Shown here piece after piece: positions 59,496 through 64,000 of a stretch of DNA of 64,000 nt. Every line of letters starts with the position of its first letter. Position 1 is the stretch's first letter. The notes beneath the pieces are model-generated. The model made no database searches, had not been told where the DNA came from, and saw only the letters and a program-made list of their open reading frames with translations. The DNA is from Micrasema longulum (Eukaryota > Arthropoda > Insecta > Trichoptera > Brachycentridae). Where the stretch lies: assembly GCA_022494885.1 (NCBI GenBank), contig JAGVSM010002867.1, forward strand, positions 62,001-126,000. Direction: 5' to 3'. Both the position numbers and the translations under genes were made by a program.

Positions 59496-59687
59496 CTGTC
59501 TATTAAGAAAAACCGATATTTGTGTACGAAAATGAGTATATTTTCATGAACATTTAAAGTGTCTTAGTCAGTCGCCTGTAATTAAACATGTTTAAAAGAA
59601 AAAAATGTATGTATGTTCTGCTTTTCATACAGAAAACTTAATTTTACTTTGTGGATAAATGTTAACTTCCCATTGGAATCGGGGCCC

Positions 59688-59990
59688 TGGGCCCGTATTA
59701 CAATGGGAAGTTAACAGTTATCTTCCATTTTATCTATAAAGTAAAATGAAGCTTTTTCTATGGAAAATAGAAAAAGAGTACAATTTTTTTTTCTAAACAT
59801 TTTCAATTGGAGCTTACCGACGAAGATGCTTTAAATTTTTATGCAAATAAATTTCGCTTTTACTTGATCATCGCCCCCATCTTATTGTAACATAATTGAG
59901 ATACGCTGCATTTGGTTTAACAATACAGTGCCCTATGCATCAACAGGTGTGGATAAAAGTGAAATGGATAAATATGATGGATTTTTAAAG
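59688..59990 (+). mobile_element. Partial MITE-G copy followed by a SINE 3' tail
   Basis: 59688-59860 starts GGGCCCGTATTACAATGGG, directly after the previous element, and includes GAAGTTAACAGTTATCTTCC and, further on, ACCGACGAAGATGCTTTAAA (the reverse of the MITE-G interior); the closing end is lost. 59868-59990 carries ATACGCTGCATTTGG and ACAGTGCCCTATGCATCAAC, a worn family-A SINE tail. Confidence 0.6.
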
Positions 59991-61344
59991 AAAGGAATAA
60001 TAGGGCTAAAGAATAAGAATGTCATTGCCTGGTTCATGTTTGAACATTTATATTTCTTTCATTTTTTCATCTAATGATTTTTCGAAAACGGATTATTGTA
60101 ACTGAATTTAATATAAGAAAATTAACACAGTTTTTGCAAGCATTCATTTAATTGCAATATTGTCATGAAGAATAATGATAATATCCCACATAAGCCTTCA
60201 ATACAATTTGCTACACTCAAAATTAAAGCATTAGAGCAAAATTAAATAAGCTTGCTTTATTTAATAAAAATGTCGAAACTTAATTTGTTTATTGACAAAA
60301 AAAAGGTTTTTTTAATTATGGGCGAAACCGATAGAAAAACCCTCGGTTTTAAAAACGGTTTTCAGGTATGTCGAGGAGCAATTGTGGTCCATTTCCTATC
60401 AAAATATTGACGTACCTACTAAACGTAATATGAGACTGATGGTGAATAGCATTTGTAACGATTTTTAAAGTATTTTTTGTCATGAAACATAGCTATCATT
60501 GTGCCTTATTTTATTACAGGTATTTTTTTACGCGTGTTTTTTCACACGGTACTGCATGCAACGTGCCTACCGTGTAAAAAGAGGTTTCGGCGTATAAACA
60601 TACGCAAATTATATTAATGAAAAATGTATAGATTCTTTTAATTTTAATATTTTTAATCGGTAGGATTGGCAACGCTGGGGCTCCGGCTATGCTATGCCAG
60701 AGACCAAAAGTCGTAAGAAGTCAAATAAAAACAAAAACCTCTACATCTGAATATTCTTAACCTAAATAGACTTGTAAGTAGTACGGATAGGGATAATCAC
60801 ACAATTAGTATTAAACTAATGTTGTAACTTTACTAAAGTCTGAAGATGCCCATTATTGGGGGAAATTGGCCAAATAAATAAGTGGAAGTGTTGTGATGAT
60901 GTACCAAGACTTATAAATTATGTATTCAAAACTAATTCAAAACGTTAAATAGTTAAATAGTTAAATAGTTAAACGTTAAATAGTTGCGTATCTAATGAAA
61001 ATGAAAAGCTAAGCAGCCCATTACAGGCTTTCAAAAATTGCCATAGCGGACGGTATTTCACGTCCACAAGGCGGGGTATTGGTAAAAGTTTTCAACTAGC
61101 AATAATCGCACCTCGGATAAACCTCATTGGTTACGATATCGCCACTGCGCAAAGTTAACAAATGGCTGTAAATATTGAACCTATGTGTTTTCTTTGGTGA
61201 CTTTCGTAAGCGCCGTGCGAACGCCACTAGCACCATCTTTCGGCAGCATTGAGAACTATTTTTGGTCTCAAGTTTAAAACTACTGCTTCTTTTTCTTTGC
61301 AATTGCTAGATTTGAGTTCATATTCGCATATAGATTAAATGAAT
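59991..61344. other. Non-genic AT-rich DNA with a ribozyme-like motif
   Basis: 60005-60060 resembles a shortened MITE-C block (ATGTTTGAACATTTAT). 60840-60871 has a hammerhead-like core (separate entry). 60943-60986 has a few GTTAAATA units in tandem. 61030-61310 is GC-richer and unexplained. No exon of the neighbouring minus-strand gene was found. Confidence 0.45.
60840..60871 (+). ncRNA. Candidate hammerhead ribozyme core
   Basis: CTGAAGA, then a possible stem II (GCCCA TTAT TGGG), then GAAA matches the CUGANGA - stem II - GAAA core. Immediately before it, ACTTT ACT AAAGT can form stem I, preceded by GTA as an allowed NUH cleavage triplet. Stem III is very weak. Hammerheads with minimal stem III are known in Penelope-like retroelements; activity here is a guess. 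Confidence 0.3.
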
Positions 61345-61771
61345 AAAATTGAATGCTGTCGAAATACGATCTCTCGGGTGAATGTGAAGTAAAAATATGT
61401 TCAATAGATGCACAAATGTTAAGATCAGTACATTATGTAAGACTGAGATAAGCATTAACAACAAAATCAAGAAAGGAGCTCTGCATTAGTTTGGAGGTGT
61501 AGAGCGAATGGACAGCGAAAGAACGACTAAAACTATTTACAATGCGAATGTTCATGGATGCAGAAATAGAGGAAGACCGAAAAAAACATGGCATAACCAA
61601 ATCCTACAAATACATGAAGATGGACATGTTAAAAGTCGAAATAATATCTTCCTCGCTTCCCTTCATTCATAAGAAAATGTATAAATGAACAGGAAGCGAG
61701 ATCAGTATGCAAAGAATAAGTGATGTGGCATTATATCCTCTCTGCTTACCCTTACGGGGAAACTACGTGAT
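61345..61771 (+). mobile_element. RTE-type LINE, C-terminal ORF2 fragment
   Basis: The translation shows, in order and across frame changes: LNAVEIRSLG, LCKTEISINNKIKKGALH, a stop, then FGGVERMDSERTTKTIYNAN, GRPKKTWHNQILQIHEDGHV, KSRNN, and a final CKE..VMWHYILSAYPYGE. This is the same block series as the minus-strand copy at 12120-12715. Several stops; inactive. Confidence 0.8.
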
Positions 61772-61889
61772 TGTTTGTTTTTTTTATATCAATTATTGTA
61801 TTATTTTTGTGTTTCGGCTTACATAAATTATGATGACAGAAAATTTTGATAAATAGGTATTTGAACATTGTTTTCCTGTTTGTCTTGCA

Positions 61890-62530
61890 GTTGCCGCCCG
61901 ATACAGTGCGAAAAAGACAATTGCATGTCAGACCTTTTGTTAGAATAGACAAAATCGACGTTTCGGTGTACCGTTTTCCCCTTAAAACCAAACCAATTTT
62001 AAGTATCAGAATAAAATGTTCTGTATCCGTATGTTTTGCGTTTTTCAAAAATAGTTATTATATTTGTACCTCATGGAATTAAAAATAGTCCAGAAACCGC
62101 ATACGCGCATCAAACAGAAGGCGACTAAACTACTCTTAAAATAGTAGTTTTACGTTTTGACCCATTAGTTTCTTTGTAGACGTCACTCAGTACGCAACTC
62201 CCGATTTGAATTCAACTACGCCGTGTTGTGTCGTTTTAAAGTGTAAAAATACTGGGATCTTAAAGAAACAGGTTGGGATCACATTTCATGTTTTACCTTT
62301 ACCGTGCACCCAAAGACCGCAGATAAAACTGGACTTTTTATAAGATTTTGGATGGTTCAAGTTCCCATAATAAGGTATTCATCAATAAAGCAAAACTATT
62401 GAGACACACCGATGGTAAATATTATATTGCTATAATCCAGGGTGAAAATACGGGAATACGTTTGTATGAAGAAAAGTCAGACCGCGTTTCCTCTCAAGAT
62501 AAAACATTATTAAGTTCAAATCTAAAAATA
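61890..62530 (+). repeat. Dispersed repeat R, copy 2
   Basis: Matches 5430-5798 and 6035-6060, with the additional 62072-62304 segment inside. Shared blocks: GATACAGTGCGAAAAAGACA, CGCAGATAAAACTGG, TTTTGGATGGTTCAAG, and CAGGGTGAAAATACGGGAAT with TTTGTATGAA. It lacks the SINE present in copy 1. Confidence 0.65.
62072..62304 (+). pseudogene. THAP-domain gene start (P-element-like), copy 2
   Basis: The same 225-bp unit as 14887-15110. After the conserved untranslated part (AAAAATAGTCCAGAAACCGC, GGCGACTAAACTACTC) an ATG gives MPCCVVLKCKN, then TGILKKQVGITFH and VLPLP, the start of a THAP C2CH zinc finger. One codon is missing relative to copy 1. After VLPLP a neighbouring frame gives PKDRR, a stop, and NW, which resembles the next THAP block but lies in the surrounding repeat. 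Probably the 5' end of a P-type transposon caught in, or native to, repeat R. Confidence 0.6.
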
Positions 62531-62588
62531 ATTCATAATCAAATATTTCATTTAAGTAGGTACCTACCTACTACCTATATTCGGTAAA

Positions 62589-62633
62589 GGTAATCCTCCC
62601 AAAATGGGATTCTCCCATTTTGGGAGGATTACC
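62589..62633. repeat. Perfect palindrome, 21-bp arms, 3-base loop
   Basis: GGTAATCCTCCCAAAATGGG plus A, loop TTC, then the exact complement. It ends precisely where the R1-type fragment on the minus strand breaks off after WQSRW. No mismatch in 21 pairs. Confidence 0.95.
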
Positions 62634-62985
62634 ATCGCGATTGCCAAGCATCAAAAAGAGCATTTAAAGTTTTAAAAAATATATCCGATTGAGACATTCC
62701 TTCGATTGGGAGTAAACGGACGCCACCAATAACAGAGGAGCGCTTTCTTTTTAATTGGAAATTTGCGGACCGTCGCTGTACTTCCAGGTCCAAAGGGGAC
62801 AAAGCCATTAGAACCGGGAGCGCATCCGTCGAGCATGTCCTATATGCTCTAACAAGAGCCAGGAGAAGTTGCCTTTGTCCGCTTAAAATAATTCGCCTGA
62901 AATATTGCCACTCACATCGGTGTGCCCAACAGTCAGCTGCATAGCACACGATGCCCAAGAAAATATATTTATAAAAAACCCAAAC
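62634..62985 (-). mobile_element. R1-clade LINE, ORF2 fragment
   Basis: On the minus strand one open frame reads FLGIVCYAADCWAHR, then LSGQRQLLLALVRAYRTCST, then DALPVLMALSPLDLEVQRRS, a spacer, and finally DAWQSRW. The (R)AQR..LLRV.R.YRT.ST.A..VL.G..PLDL blocks are characteristic of the post-polymerase region of R1/TRAS-like ORF2. The frame is still open over 109 codons, so this is younger than most fragments here. It is cut at the palindrome (62589-62633) downstream and at a T/A-rich run upstream. Gene and 3' UTR are otherwise missing. Confidence 0.75.
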
Positions 62986-63063
62986 CCAAAAAAAACAAAA
63001 AAAACCAATCGTCGTTGGTTAGGTTAGTAGAAACGTCATGTTTTATTATTTAAACTACTACTA

Positions 63064-63275
63064 TCATCGCGCTATTTCTTTATAGTGGTAGGCAGAGAGG
63101 GTGGACCCCCACGCACGCCTAACCTGACATGTATTCCTAGCTTCTTCCACATGCATACATTTTGTCATACATGCCCTTCGGTTGTGTTTGCTTTTGACGT
63201 AACCAGACTTGATATTTGATTTATCTGATCGTGCTATTCGTCTTTCTTGGTCATCCTCGTCCTGCGTTTCCATTA
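63064..63275 (-). mobile_element. RTE-type LINE, extreme C-terminus
   Basis: The minus strand gives SGYVKSKHNRRACMTKCMHV, EEARNTCQVRRAW, then LSAYHYKEIAR and a stop, the terminal RTE-like ORF2 blocks. Upstream, another frame retains NAGRG and PRKT, so a frameshift separates it from the GRPRKTW block. It stops four bases before MITE-E copy 2. Confidence 0.75.
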
Positions 63276-63278
63276 ATA

Positions 63279-63648
63279 GGGAAATATCACTTTTTTTACA
63301 TTTTTAAAGTAATAAAGGTCTATAAAATACTGTCCAGTAAAAATTTTTTTTTTGCCAATTATGAGAAGCATAAAAAATACTTTTAAATTTGTAATTTTGA
63401 ATTCCCGCTAAAACGGTAATTCCATTGGCCACGCCCCTAATACGTCACGATTCATGTTTATTTGTTCCTGGCCATTGAACTTTGTTCAGAACAATATCAC
63501 GAATCTTGACGTCACAACAACCAAGGCCAAACACATACATTTATGCATGAAAACATTTCTCCACAATACCCATATTGATTTTGAAAATACAATTATTCTA
63601 AATCCATTTCGTATATTTTTTTCGGTATTCGTAGTATGTGATATTTCC
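63279..63648. mobile_element. MITE-E (GGGAAATATCAC ends), copy 2
   Basis: Left end GGGAAATATCACTTTTTTTA; right end GTATGTGATATTTCC. It shares GAATTCCCGCTAAAACGG, CATTGGCCACGCCCCTAATA, CGTCAC and TTGATTTTGAAAATACAATT with 30037-30718. It is 370 bp, lacking a central part of copy 1 or representing the standard length. Confidence 0.8.
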
Positions 63649-64000
63649 TTATTCTAGCCATATATATCGGTTTTACCCTTGTATATACTCTAAGGTTTTA
63701 CCATTCTTTTGTCATCCATTCGTTCTATATGGTCAAACCATCTTAGTAACCCTTTCTTAATCTTATAATTTACACCTATCTCAGATTGGCACTATCGCAT
63801 GGTTTTACCATTCGTAACCCTGCCGTACATTGATTTCCCCCACGTTCGTCTAAGCGACCGCATTTAAATAACTAAGCATGCTTTTTTTATTCCGATTGCT
63901 TCGGAATAGTAGGTACCTCAAGTATTTGTGGCTTGCTCCTTATAAAACATATATTACTAATTACTACCTACTACTACCATCCTCATTTCCCGTCAATCCT
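63649..64000. other. Non-genic DNA to window end
   Basis: No gene recognised. GTTTTACCATTC occurs twice (about 63693 and 63801), suggesting an old element continuing past the window. Confidence 0.4.

Larger units (their letters stand above)
58895..59687. mobile_element. MITE-G with two nested insertions
   Basis: Ends GGGCCCCGATCACAATGGG and TTCCCATTGGAATCGGGGCCC are inverted. Removing the SINE (58930-59131), the 336-bp insert (59160-59495) and their duplications leaves about 233 bp, close to the 243-bp intact copy at 49360-49602. The order of events follows: MITE first, then the two insertions. Confidence 0.85.

Noticed and set aside
61096..61302. 68-codon minus-strand frame upstream of the terminal exon
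   Set aside because: Considered as an earlier exon of the 58.3-kb gene. No consensus splice sites at its ends, and the sequence looks like a degraded repeat.

Overview
The window is AT-rich animal nuclear DNA, most likely from a moth or butterfly. The evidence is the mix of elements: tRNA-derived SINEs, RTE-, R1- and jockey/CR1-type LINE fragments, a PIF/Harbinger remnant and many short inverted-repeat elements (MITEs), together with spliced gene pieces that have GT/AG borders and no bacterial-style operons. Species cannot be named from the sequence alone.

Host coding sequence is very sparse. Two pieces are convincing, both on the minus strand: the first coding exon of an alpha-carbonic anhydrase (43961-44003, ATG to a GTAAGT donor, inside a GC-elevated promoter-like region at 42.8-44.5 kb), and the last coding exon of an unrecognised gene (58351-58593, 80 codons of GC-rich sequence ending in TGA). 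A third, weaker candidate is a 63-nt internal exon on the plus strand (26734-26796). No tRNA, rRNA, CRISPR or prokaryotic features were seen; every tRNA-like match is a SINE head.

The rest is intron or intergenic DNA filled with mobile-element debris. 1-8 kb: LINE fragments, MITEs, a SINE inserted in an older repeat, and a 1.0-kb Harbinger deletion derivative that keeps the ends of both of its genes. 9-16 kb: a 1.8-kb structure with inverted arms, a degenerate RTE fragment and a composite element carrying a THAP-domain start. 20-24 kb: a dense MITE cluster, a roughly 300-bp TTTTA microsatellite, a miRNA-like hairpin and a 187-bp tandem duplication. 27-41 kb: LINE, SINE and MITE copies spaced through plain AT-rich DNA. 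45-49 kb: a 283-bp near-perfect palindrome flanked by two copies of another MITE, and a 374-bp long-arm fold-back element. 50-57 kb: LINE 3' ends with conserved stem-loops. 58.9-59.9 kb: a MITE that received two later insertions, each with its own target-site duplication. 61-64 kb: RTE, THAP, R1 and MITE fragments packed end to end, with a perfect 21-bp-arm palindrome at the R1 breakpoint.

The coding pieces do not form a pathway. The most unusual material is structural: hairpin-forming elements that could give rise to small RNAs, datable nested insertions, and short repeats that carry conserved gene starts. I found no clearly new biological system; the strongest candidates are listed as findings with tests.
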